Shown: one piece after another, positions 27,075-35,440 of the stretch
How positions within the stretch are numbered: the stretch's first letter is position 1
Layout: each line of letters starts with the position of its first letter
Assembly (NCBI GenBank): GCA_023434025.1
Contig: JAEYTL010000031.1
Location: 69,109-133,108 of the forward strand
DNA length: 64,000 nucleotides
DNA from: Bacteroidota bacterium
GTDB taxonomy: Bacteria; Bacteroidota; Bacteroidia; Flavobacteriales; Flavobacteriaceae
Direction of reading: 5' to 3'
The notes under the pieces: model-generated
Databases searched by the model: none
Told to the model about the DNA's origin: nothing
Seen by the model: only the letters and a program-made list of their open reading frames with translations
Translations under genes and position numbers: made by a program

Positions 27075-28312
27075 TGAATGATTTAATGACACTCTCTGAA
27101 GCTTCAGAATATATAAGCAAAAGTAAAGAAACACTGCGTAGATGGGATAATGAAGGAAAGTTAAATGCGGTTCGAGAACCCATGAGTAATTATCGTTTAT
27201 ACAAAAAATCTGATTTAGATAATTTGTTTGGAGGCTATATAGATTTTAAAGTCAAAGAAACAGTTTCCAATTATGTGCAACCTGATCATAATTACACCGT
27301 AATTGAGTTATTCGCTGGTGCAGGAGGTTTGGCTGTAGGAATGGAAAAAGCCGGATTAAAATGTGTGGCTTTGAATGATGTAGACAAATGGGCTTGTCAA
27401 ACATTACGAAACAACCGACCCAATTGGAATGTTTTAGAAGGTGACATCAAACAATTTAATTTTACAGAATATAAGGATAAAGTAGATGTGGTTACGGGCG
27501 GTTTTCCTTGTCAAGCGTTTAGTTATGCGGGAAAAAAATTAGGCTTAGCTGATGCAAGAGGAACACTTTTCTATGAATTTGCTCGGGTGGTCAAAGAAGT
27601 GAATCCACCAATTTGTATAGGAGAAAATGTTCGAGGATTACTCAGTCATGACGGAGGTAAAACCTTGCAAGGAATGATTTCTATTTTGGATGAAATTGGC
27701 TATCATGTTGTTCCTGTACAAGTGTTGAAAGCGATTCATTACAATGTGCCTCAAAAGCGTGAACGATTGATTTTGGTGGGAATTCGAAAAGATATTGATA
27801 TAAAATATGACTATCCAAAACCATACAAACGCATTTATAATTTAAGCGATGCGTTGAAAAAAGGAGATTTATTCGATTCGGATGTACCAAAATCTGAAGG
27901 TTCAAAATATCCTAAAAGTAAAATTGAAGTATTGGATTTAGTCCCACCAAAAGGCTATTGGAGAGATTTACCACTTGATATTCAAAAAGAATTTATGGGT
28001 GGAAGTTTTCATTTAGGCGGTGGAAAAACGGGTATTGCAAGAAGAATTGGTTGGGATGAACCGTGTTTAACGTTGACCTGTAGTCCAGCTCAAAAGCAAA
28101 CAGAACGTTGCCATCCAGAAGAAACGAGACCTTTTACCGTACGCGAATATGCAAGAATTCAAACGTTCCCAGATGATTGGCAATTTGCAGGTTCTATTGC
28201 TCAGCAATACAAACAAATAGGCAATGCGGTTCCTGTAAATTTAGGTAAGGAAGTGGGTTATTCGATTGTGAAGTTTTTGAATGCGTATTACAGCTTGTCA
28301 AAACCCAGATAA
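27074..28312 (+). CDS. DNA (cytosine-5-)-methyltransferase with N-terminal MerR-like HTH
   Basis: A 412-residue protein from ATG 27074 (a TTG at 27068 is in frame). Residues 4-53 form a MerR/excisionase-like helix-turn-helix (LSEASEYISKSKETLRRWDNEGKL, then SNYRLYKKSDLD). The rest is a complete C5 methyltransferase: motif I ELFAGAGGLAVGM (78-90), motif IV GGFPCQAFS with catalytic Cys146, motif VI ENVRG (184-188), motif VIII QKRERL (227-232), the target-recognition region to about 340, and motif X GNAVP (383-387). It protects host DNA from the Eco47II-like nuclease encoded convergently; the site GGNCC is inferred from that nuclease family. Its stop overlaps the nuclease stop by 25 nt. Confidence 0.94.
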   Translation: MNDLMTLSEASEYISKSKETLRRWDNEGKLNAVREPMSNYRLYKKSDLDNLFGGYIDFKVKETVSNYVQPDHNYTVIELFAGAGGLAVGMEKAGLKCVALNDVDKWACQTLRNNRPNWNVLEGDIKQFNFTEYKDKVDVVTGGFPCQAFSYAGKKLGLADARGTLFYEFARVVKEVNPPICIGENVRGLLSHDGGKTLQGMISILDEIGYHVVPVQVLKAIHYNVPQKRERLILVGIRKDIDIKYDYPKPYKRIYNLSDALKKGDLFDSDVPKSEGSKYPKSKIEVLDLVPPKGYWRDLPLDIQKEFMGGSFHLGGGKTGIARRIGWDEPCLTLTCSPAQKQTERCHPEETRPFTVREYARIQTFPDDWQFAGSIAQQYKQIGNAVPVNLGKEVGYSIVKFLNAYYSLSKPR

Positions 28313-29052
28313 AAACCATAATTTTCAAAAGTAATTTGGTCTAAAACAGTTCTTTTGGATTTTTTGGTTTCCTTGTTGATTTCTTCTAAAGCTGAATTTT
28401 CATTCTCTGAGGTTGTGTTTACAATACTTTTCAAATAGTCGGTAATGACTAATGGCAGCTTTTTATAAAGTTGATAAAAAGCGTCTTGTTCACCTGAAAG
28501 TAAAGCATAGAATTGATCACCAGAAATTTTGTAAACTCTACTATGGCTGTATTCTTTCCCGTTAATTTCGCCTTGCCATAATTCACAAAAGCTACTTTTG
28601 GCTAAGATTTGTACCCAATAACATTTTGATTTTTTGTAAGTATCGGCATATCGAGCTAATTTTTGAAATAATGCTTCTGCTGAACTGCTATTCATTGTGT
28701 TGTGTTTGTTTTTGATATCTGCAAATAGAGTGTCGTCAATCGCTTTAATATCAAAACCACTTAATTTCCCAACCTCATAACCTTTTATTCCTCCTAAAAT
28801 TTGTTCGTGAAATGTTCCAATTGAATTATTAATTGATTTGTCAATTTGTCTAAGTATTTCACCTTTAATCAAACTTTCTTCATCAATACCATTGAATTTA
28901 GCATCAAACGTTAACTTAATGGTGTCTACTTTATTACTGTAAAAACTTTTTTTAGTCAAATTGTTTTTTGCTTTTGTATAGGCTTTATGAAGATTGGCCA
29001 CACATTCTAAAAAATGTTCGTCTGAAATAAAGTTAACGTATTTATTTTTCAT
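28288..29052 (-). CDS. Eco47II-family type II restriction endonuclease
   Basis: A 254-residue protein with the Eco47II/Sau96I-type family pattern: KVDTIKLTFDAKFN, IDKSINNSIGTFHEQILGGIKGYE and a core FDIKAIDDTLFADIKNKHNTMN. The core offers a PD-(D/E)xK-like set (Asp101, Asp112, Lys114). Family members cut GGNCC; the site here is inferred. It is encoded convergently with the methyltransferase and shares its last 25 nt with it, and it lies 49 nt downstream of the HNH gene on the same strand, so these two nucleases form one transcript. Confidence 0.9.
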   Translation of the reverse strand: MKNKYVNFISDEHFLECVANLHKAYTKAKNNLTKKSFYSNKVDTIKLTFDAKFNGIDEESLIKGEILRQIDKSINNSIGTFHEQILGGIKGYEVGKLSGFDIKAIDDTLFADIKNKHNTMNSSSAEALFQKLARYADTYKKSKCYWVQILAKSSFCELWQGEINGKEYSHSRVYKISGDQFYALLSGEQDAFYQLYKKLPLVITDYLKSIVNTTSENENSALEEINKETKKSKRTVLDQITFENYGFYLGFDKL

Positions 29053-29101
29053 GAATATAAAGTTATTTATACGGCTAATGTAGGAATTAATATTTTATCC
29101 G

Positions 29102-29884
29102 TCAATAAATGGTTTGTTTGTTGAAAATAGTATCCAAATGATATTCTAAAAATTCTTTCTTTGGGAAATAATCTTGTGGTGTATTTATCCTTTGTTTTTC
29201 AATTCCAGCAAAGTGTGTTGCGAAGTAAGGAGCCTCTTTTTTCCTTTTCAGTTCATTGGATAAAATGACTTCATGATTCGTATTAATTCCGATTAATCCT
29301 TTATCAAATGCTTTGTCATATAAACTTGATAAACAAATTCCGTTTTCTGGATTGAGTCTTTCTTTTTCGTTTTGTGACCACGGAATAATATGGCTTACAA
29401 AAAGTAATTGTGGAATATCAATACCAGTGATGGCACATTTGGAATCATAATTAGAAAGCACCATTTGTCTAAAAACCGATTGATTTACTCTAGTTTTTAC
29501 TTCACGAATGATGGTTTCTCCTTTTAAATGACTTAGGTCTGCTAAAACTTCTTTGTATTTTGATTCGATGTTTGTTTGTTGTTTTTCGGCAAGAATTTGT
29601 TCGCTTAAAAACACTAATTCTTCTTGGTTGTGAAAGAATTCATCCCAGATGGGTTTTACTTGATTCATCCCACCTTTTAAACCGCCAATACCTCTTGCTT
29701 GTAAGTTGGGATCACAACTAGCAAAATTTCCTAACCGCATTCCAATTGAACTTGGTGTTCTACCCAACAAATCAGCTAACTCAATTATTTCTGGTGTTTG
29801 TTTATGCATTTTACCAAAAGGGAGCTTTAAATAGAGATTAAAAGCAAGAATTAGTTCTTGTCGTGACCAGAGGTTTTTTGGCAT
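29102..29884 (-). CDS. HNH endonuclease accessory to R-M system
   Basis: A 260-residue protein. The N-terminal ~70 residues (RQELILAFNLYLKLPFGK, GRTPSSIGMRLGNFAS) form a helical DNA-binding-like domain common in stand-alone HNH nucleases of R-M islands. The C-terminal HNH domain reads VSHIIPWSQNEKERLNPENGICLSSLYDKAF, with His165 and Asn181 as metal/catalytic candidates. It precedes the Eco47II-like gene on the same strand. It may be a second nuclease, for instance one that cuts modified DNA; that is inference. Base composition of 27-30 kb is AT-rich like an imported block. Confidence 0.85.
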   Translation of the reverse strand: MPKNLWSRQELILAFNLYLKLPFGKMHKQTPEIIELADLLGRTPSSIGMRLGNFASCDPNLQARGIGGLKGGMNQVKPIWDEFFHNQEELVFLSEQILAEKQQTNIESKYKEVLADLSHLKGETIIREVKTRVNQSVFRQMVLSNYDSKCAITGIDIPQLLFVSHIIPWSQNEKERLNPENGICLSSLYDKAFDKGLIGINTNHEVILSNELKRKKEAPYFATHFAGIEKQRINTPQDYFPKKEFLEYHLDTIFNKQTIY

Positions 29885-30110
29885 CGTTTTTTATTAAAAT
29901 TAATTAGATTTAAAAGTAGATAAATTTTCTTTAATATTCATGTTTTTAAAATTATTGTTATGCCTACAATTGACCCGCCTACTATTGTAAGCACAGCTTT
30001 TTATTTATTAACCATTTTTTTAAAGGATTTTTAATGAGGATTATGTGATTTGCTTCGCCTGTTCACTATCGTTCGGGTCTCCTATCGTCGAAATGACACA
30101 GTAGTACAAA

Positions 30111-30139
30111 CAAAAAAGCCATCCGGAACAGAGGGCTTT
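30111..30139 (-). terminator. Rho-independent terminator for the choice-of-anchor I gene
   Basis: AAAGCC (30115-30120) pairs with GGCTTT (30134-30139). On the minus strand the stem is followed directly by six T residues. It lies about 30 nt after the stop codon of the 30169 gene. Confidence 0.7.
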
Positions 30140-30168
30140 AACATTCAGAAGATGAAAAAAGGCGGGAA

Positions 30169-33100
30169 TTATTTGACAATCAGTTTAGATACGACTCCTT
30201 CGGCAGTTTTTACAAAATATAAACCACTGCTTAAAGCAGAAGTATCTAAGGTTTGAGCGTTTTGAGCTTGGAAAATTAACTTTCCGGTGTTGTCATACAC
30301 TTGAATATCGGCCATACGGTTGAAATAAACCAAACCGCTTTCCGATGGATTCGGGAATACCACAAACGTTTTGGGTGTGTTGTTCCCAAAATCTGGGGTA
30401 GAAAGCGAAGTAGCATCTACTTCAAAAATGGTAATCGTACCACTGATTTCATTGGATACCAAAATATAACCAACTCCCGTTGGGCTATCGGTAGGCTCAA
30501 TATAAATGATGCCTTCTGCACCAAGGTCACCGGCATAAGCCGAAGTGCTTCGGGTGTTTTTGTACTCTACAAACGTGGGGTTGTTCGGGTCGGTAATGTT
30601 ATACACCATTACACCACCAATGCGTTCCAAAGCAATAAAAGCAAAGGTTTGATCGGCAATGGTAGCCACAGTCACACCTTCCGGCTCAGGACCTTTGGCA
30701 CGGCTTCTCACTTTGGGCGTGTTGCTTTCATGGTCGGCATTGAACAAGGTCGGGTAATTGGCAGCCGTGTAGCGTTCAAAGTCATCGCCACTATCATATA
30801 CAATTTGTTGGGTTGCCGTATTAAAAATCGAGAATGAACGAGCTCCCACACAGTTGATTTCTTCAAATTCCGGGTCGGCATCTACGTTTCCGTTCAAGTT
30901 GGTGGCTCTAAATCGTCCCAAGTTGTGCGATTGTTTCAACATAGCGGCATTCGGGAAAATCGTAGCGTCCAAACCATACGCATTGGCTCCCACGGCAACG
31001 CGTTCTTCAAAACCGCTGTATTCTTTTTCGTCACCTTCGTTGGCCGTAATCAAATAGGTTGTGCCGTTTACGGTATAGCTCGCTATCGCATCGGGAATAT
31101 AAAACGCTTTTACCGGCCAGTTGGCAATCAATACTTCGTTGTTGTTGTCCGAAGCATCAAAACCGTTTCCGGGAAGACTCATGTCTTTGGTACCCAATGC
31201 CCAAACACCTGTGTAGGTATTGTTGGTTAAATTGATTTCGGCAATCGCATTGTTCTCTTGTAAAGCCACCCACGCTTTTTGGCTGTCGGCACTTACAGTA
31301 ATGTATTCCGGTTCAAAATCTTGGGATAACGTACTGGTTAATTTCAATTTACGAACCCCTGAAGCCATTAAAGCCGCTTCTTGAGCATTGTATTGCGTAA
31401 ATAATAAAGTAGTTACATTACTTTGCGTTAAATTGGTAATTCCGCCTGAAATATCAATGATACTCACCGAACCTTCCGGATCGATGGTGTAGTTGTTGTT
31501 AGGCTGTCCTTCGTTTGCCGTTAAGACTTTGTTTCCGTCCGGTGTAAACGTAAGCATATCCGGTAAGGCACCAACGGTTACTTGTTTTAAGAACGTTCCG
31601 TCAGTGTCAAAAAATACCACGGAACCGTCTAATACTTCATCAGTATTAGGCGAAGCTACGGCAACAATTCCGTTTTTCACCGCCACACTGGTAATACCGC
31701 CATAAGGCGACATGTTGATTGATGTTATTAACGATGGAGCGGCAGGATTGCTAAAGTTGATAATGTCCAAATAACCCGAGATAGCACTCGTGGCAAATAA
31801 TCGCTGACTGATGGGGTCGTGTGCTACAATTTCACACGTACTGGTGTTGTTTCCGGAAGGGTCAAAACTTCCGATATAATTCAATTCAATTTGTTGAGAC
31901 GGACTTGGAATAACCTGATCGTTATCAATAATATAGATGGTTGCCAAGGCATCGCCTGAAATGGTTAATCCAACCGGATTTTCTAAACTTAATACAAAAT
32001 ATTCGGCTTGTTGTTCTTCTACTGCATCATCAATAATCGAAATCGCAATGGTTTGGGTTAACGAACTGCTTCCGTTAAATTTTAGCGTTTGGGTAGTTAA
32101 CGTAAAATCATTGGCATCGGCCGTGCTAAACGGAGTTCCTTTTACCACTAAATCTACCGAAGAAACAGCTGGACTGTCTAAGTTAATGGTAAAATTCAAA
32201 ACCCCATCCCCTTCATTTACTTTCAAAAAAGTGGAAGCAAATGACACAGTTGTATTAAAACTAAAATTAAACGTAAACGGACAAGCCATTGGAACGTTGT
32301 TTACATTTTGAACATTGTCAATCGTTAATGCATAGTTTGTAGCGGAAGCAAATGGTGTTCCGAAAGTTAACGTAACCACATTGTTTACCGCTGTAGACGA
32401 ACTTAAATTGGCTACTCCGGTATAATTAGAAAGTAATTCAGCCGAAGCGACATCGACAGCCTGACTGAATGTAATTGCAATGGTGGTATTGTTGATGACC
32501 ACCGCATTTTGCACACGAATTGTGCTTGGGAAATTCCAGGTTGGCCATACTTGAGGAGCCGTTCCGCCATTGACAGCAATCCAGTTAGCCGGATTCAAAA
32601 TAGCAGTTCTCAATTCAGCAGGAGTTCCGGCTTGCGTTCCGTTGTAATACGCATTTACGGCATTTCCATTGTCATTACCCGGAGCAGTACTGGTGTTTAA
32701 AGCGGTAACGCCATCCGTTAATCCCGCCGGAATCATCGATAGACTTCCACCACAAGTAGTATTCGAAGCCACCCATCCGTTAGAACTTAAAGCGGTGATA
32801 TAGTTTGGAGCCGCCGCTGTTCCGGTATAAACTATAACTTGATCACCTCCTGAGCTCAATCCAAAACCTGAGCCTGTTACAGTTCCAACATTGGCTACCA
32901 AAGCAGAAGTTTGAATACGGATAACAGATCCTGCCGGAACACATTCGTTGCTGCCTAACGTCCACACAATTCCGTTGGCACATTGCGGTTGAGCATTGTT
33001 GGTATATTTAGAATCGGTTAAGTTGATAAACGTTCCCGGTTCAATATCAATCAAAGAAAGTAAAGCCACTTCATCTTCGGTTGCTGTTGCATTCATCCGA

Positions 33101-34104
33101 TAGGCTACAACTACTAAGTCACCGGCCTGAAATTGTGTTTGCAAAGCAATAGTAGTAAACGTACCGGAAACAAGAGTTGCAACTGCATTGTCATTAAAAT
33201 CTTCAACCGAATTAGGCAATAAAGCCACATAATACGTTTGATTATTAGCTAAGTCAGCCGATGGAATAAGCGTGATCGTGTTGTTTTCAAAGGTAGTGGT
33301 AAACGGCACTAAAGTTCCGGAGGCATTATTCAAACGCAATTCAACAACAGATGCTGCAGTTGCATTGGTCAACGGATCATTGTTTATCAAACGAACATTT
33401 TCATTAAAAGAAATAGTAGGATTTACGGAAACCGCAACATTTGAGGTGTTGTTCATTGGGAAAAGAGTCACCACCGGAGCAATAGTATCGCCTCCGCCAA
33501 GGGCATTTCCGTCCGCGGTAAAATTATCAAAACGGTTGTTTCCTACAGTGCCACCGGAACCGGCTTCAAAAGCCACCCGAAGTTTAAAATTCGCATTGTT
33601 GTTTACGGTAGTATTAGATGAAAAATCAAATGTAATCAACCCCGGATCTCCGTTGTTGGGTTGAACCGTTGTATAAGGAAGGTAGTTGGTTCCGTCCACT
33701 GTATAACTCCACACTTGCGTTCCTGCACCTGAACCGGAACGACGGGTTGCAAATTGGATGATGATGTTTTCAAAACCGGTTGTCGGTAAATCAAATTGCA
33801 ACTGTCCTCCGATGGGGTCATTAAAACGCAAATGCGTTCCGGCCTCATCACCGTTCCGGGCATTTAAATTCAAGACATTAAAATTTTGTCCGGTTCCACC
33901 CGCAAAGTCAATCGTACTGATGCCGCCGGGAATGGCCGTGATGGCTGCTCCGGTTACAAAAGTTTGCGTGGGGGTGGTAATCGCTGCTACAGAAGCATTG
34001 TTGTTGAAGTTCCAGTAATGAACCAACGTTTGGCTGTGCAGAGACGAAAATAAGAGCAAACTTAGCCCTATTATCAGTCCTTTAAAGTTGTAGTTTTTGT
34101 ACAT
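30169..34104 (-). CDS. T9SS-secreted choice-of-anchor I family protein with Ig and Calx-beta domains
   Basis: A 1311-residue surface protein. After a signal peptide (LSLLLFSSLHSQ) come a jelly-roll-like discoidin/choice-of-anchor region (to ~215), a Big_5 Ig-like domain (DTIAPVVTLFPMNNTSNVAVSVNP, ~220-335), a lamin-tail-like domain (~335-545), another Ig-like segment, a Calx-beta domain (FLKVNEGDGVLNFTINLDS, ending TIYIIDNDQ, ~670-780), a large choice-of-anchor I propeller (~790-1235; HDPISQRLFATSA, LPDMLTFTPDGNKVLTANEGQP) and a T9SS tail (PKTFVVFPNPSESGLVYF). The propeller resembles phytase/PhoX-like proteins but I cannot assign activity. Terminated by the hairpin at 30111. Confidence 0.9.
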   Translation of the reverse strand: MYKNYNFKGLIIGLSLLLFSSLHSQTLVHYWNFNNNASVAAITTPTQTFVTGAAITAIPGGISTIDFAGGTGQNFNVLNLNARNGDEAGTHLRFNDPIGGQLQFDLPTTGFENIIIQFATRRSGSGAGTQVWSYTVDGTNYLPYTTVQPNNGDPGLITFDFSSNTTVNNNANFKLRVAFEAGSGGTVGNNRFDNFTADGNALGGGDTIAPVVTLFPMNNTSNVAVSVNPTISFNENVRLINNDPLTNATAASVVELRLNNASGTLVPFTTTFENNTITLIPSADLANNQTYYVALLPNSVEDFNDNAVATLVSGTFTTIALQTQFQAGDLVVVAYRMNATATEDEVALLSLIDIEPGTFINLTDSKYTNNAQPQCANGIVWTLGSNECVPAGSVIRIQTSALVANVGTVTGSGFGLSSGGDQVIVYTGTAAAPNYITALSSNGWVASNTTCGGSLSMIPAGLTDGVTALNTSTAPGNDNGNAVNAYYNGTQAGTPAELRTAILNPANWIAVNGGTAPQVWPTWNFPSTIRVQNAVVINNTTIAITFSQAVDVASAELLSNYTGVANLSSSTAVNNVVTLTFGTPFASATNYALTIDNVQNVNNVPMACPFTFNFSFNTTVSFASTFLKVNEGDGVLNFTINLDSPAVSSVDLVVKGTPFSTADANDFTLTTQTLKFNGSSSLTQTIAISIIDDAVEEQQAEYFVLSLENPVGLTISGDALATIYIIDNDQVIPSPSQQIELNYIGSFDPSGNNTSTCEIVAHDPISQRLFATSAISGYLDIINFSNPAAPSLITSINMSPYGGITSVAVKNGIVAVASPNTDEVLDGSVVFFDTDGTFLKQVTVGALPDMLTFTPDGNKVLTANEGQPNNNYTIDPEGSVSIIDISGGITNLTQSNVTTLLFTQYNAQEAALMASGVRKLKLTSTLSQDFEPEYITVSADSQKAWVALQENNAIAEINLTNNTYTGVWALGTKDMSLPGNGFDASDNNNEVLIANWPVKAFYIPDAIASYTVNGTTYLITANEGDEKEYSGFEERVAVGANAYGLDATIFPNAAMLKQSHNLGRFRATNLNGNVDADPEFEEINCVGARSFSIFNTATQQIVYDSGDDFERYTAANYPTLFNADHESNTPKVRSRAKGPEPEGVTVATIADQTFAFIALERIGGVMVYNITDPNNPTFVEYKNTRSTSAYAGDLGAEGIIYIEPTDSPTGVGYILVSNEISGTITIFEVDATSLSTPDFGNNTPKTFVVFPNPSESGLVYFNRMADIQVYDNTGKLIFQAQNAQTLDTSALSSGLYFVKTAEGVVSKLIVK

Positions 34105-34389
34105 AGTATTTGGTTTAGATAATTTTTTACAAAAGTCAGCCTAAGTTGTTATTTCAATTTTAATTTCAGAATAAGGAATGTTTAAAAGGCTTTTGTGAAT
34201 TGTTTCTAAAAAGTTAAGGGATAATCATTTGGTAATGTTTAGGTTGTTTTTAGGTAATACGAAGGGGCTGTTACAGTTCTTTTAATCGTAAGATGCAGGT
34301 TGAAAAAAGTTATTTGAAGGATATACATGCAGTTGGACTGAAACGGCGTGAATTTTGGAAACATACTTTCTAACGATTACCTTTACGCC

Positions 34390-35103
34390 ATGCAAGTTAA
34401 AACCAAAGCCCTCGTCATTTCGGCTTTAAAGTACCAGGAAAAATCCCTGATCGTGAAGTGTTTTACCCGCACCGACGGCGTGAAAAGCTATTTTGTACCC
34501 AATGCGTTTTCGGCTCGTAAAAGCCAGCAGAAAATAAGCTACTTTCAGCCTTTGACATTGTTGGATATAGAGGCCAACCATAAAAACCAGGGCAAACTGG
34601 AGTATTTTAAGGAAATCCGCATCAGCCAGCCGTATGTGAGTTTACCCATCAATGTGGTAAAAAGCTCCATAGTGCTGTTTCTCTCCGAAGTGCTTCACCA
34701 TTGCATTCAGGAAGAAGAAAAAAATGAAGCGTTTTTTGATTACCTCGAAACAGCTTTGCTTTGGTTGGACAGTCACGACGAAGCGGTCAATTTTCACTTA
34801 ATTTTATTGTTGGGAATGACTCGCTTTTTAGGGTTTTATCCCGATGTATCGCAAAATGATGCGGCTTTTTTTGAATTGACAGAAGGCGTTTTTACAAACG
34901 ATAACGGCATCAGTTGCCTTTCGGAACACGAAACGATTTTATTTAAAAAACTGATTGAATTGAAGTTCAACAGCGAATCCAAGTGTTTTGTAGTTGCTGA
35001 ACGACAGATCTTGCTTAAAATTTTGTTGGATTATTATGCGTTTCATTTGGACGGGTTCAGGAGACCAAAGTCGTTGGAGGTGTTGGCTGAAGTTTTTGGC
35101 TGA
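34390..35103 (+). CDS. recO: DNA repair protein RecO
   Basis: A 237-residue protein from ATG 34390 (frame extends to TTG 34348, rejected). The OB-fold N-terminus MQVKTKALVISALKYQEKSLIVKCFTR is typical of RecO, followed by the all-helical domain; the zinc cysteines of some RecO proteins are absent, as usual in Bacteroidota. It promotes RecF-pathway recombination by loading RecA on SSB-coated DNA. Stands alone here. Confidence 0.93.
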   Translation: MQVKTKALVISALKYQEKSLIVKCFTRTDGVKSYFVPNAFSARKSQQKISYFQPLTLLDIEANHKNQGKLEYFKEIRISQPYVSLPINVVKSSIVLFLSEVLHHCIQEEEKNEAFFDYLETALLWLDSHDEAVNFHLILLLGMTRFLGFYPDVSQNDAAFFELTEGVFTNDNGISCLSEHETILFKKLIELKFNSESKCFVVAERQILLKILLDYYAFHLDGFRRPKSLEVLAEVFG

Positions 35104-35246
35104 GATTTTTTACCGCAAAGGTCGCAAAGGAGGTCACAAAGGGCACAAAACGCTTCGCTTTTTTAATGGGACACGGATTGTAAGGATTAAATAGATTTTC
35201 ACGGATTTATAACTGCAAATTTAATTGTCATTTCAACGTCTCGTCT

Positions 35247-35267
35247 CCCCTCTCCAAAGGAGAGGGG
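35247..35267. repeat. Perfect hairpin CCCCTCTCC/GGAGAGGGG
   Basis: CCCCTCTCC (35247-35255), loop AAA, GGAGAGGGG (35259-35267). This GC-rich unit in an AT-rich background looks like one copy of a dispersed intergenic palindrome known from flavobacterial genomes. Confidence 0.6.
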
Positions 35268-35405
35268 TCGAGGGTGAAGTTTCAAAAGCTTTTCATTGCC
35301 CTATTTGTCCCATCGATACATTGACGAATTGCCCCGTCGCCCAATTAGCACATTGCCTCATTTCCCCATTGACATATTATATTACCATATTATCCCAAAA
35401 TTCCT

Positions 35406-35413
35406 TACTTTCG
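35406..35413 (+). promoter_or_regulatory. -7 element of ileS
   Basis: TACTTTCG is a one-mismatch match to TAnnTTTG and lies 27 nt upstream of the ileS ATG. Confidence 0.45.
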
Positions 35414-35440
35414 CAAATTGATTTTTTAGAACGAGAAAAC

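Larger units (their letters stand above)
35104..35440 (+). other. Intergenic repeats upstream of ileS
   Basis: About 337 nt without a gene. It holds degraded dispersed repeats: a TTTACCGCAAAGGTCGCAAAG-type stretch (35110-35150), an ACGGATT stretch (35200-35215), a perfect 9-bp hairpin (35247-35267) and several TTGACATATT/ATTGACG-like units (35320-35385) similar to those around the four-helix-bundle gene at 53.9 kb. The ileS frame reads open through part of this (from 35225) but the family start is at 35441. Confidence 0.55.
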
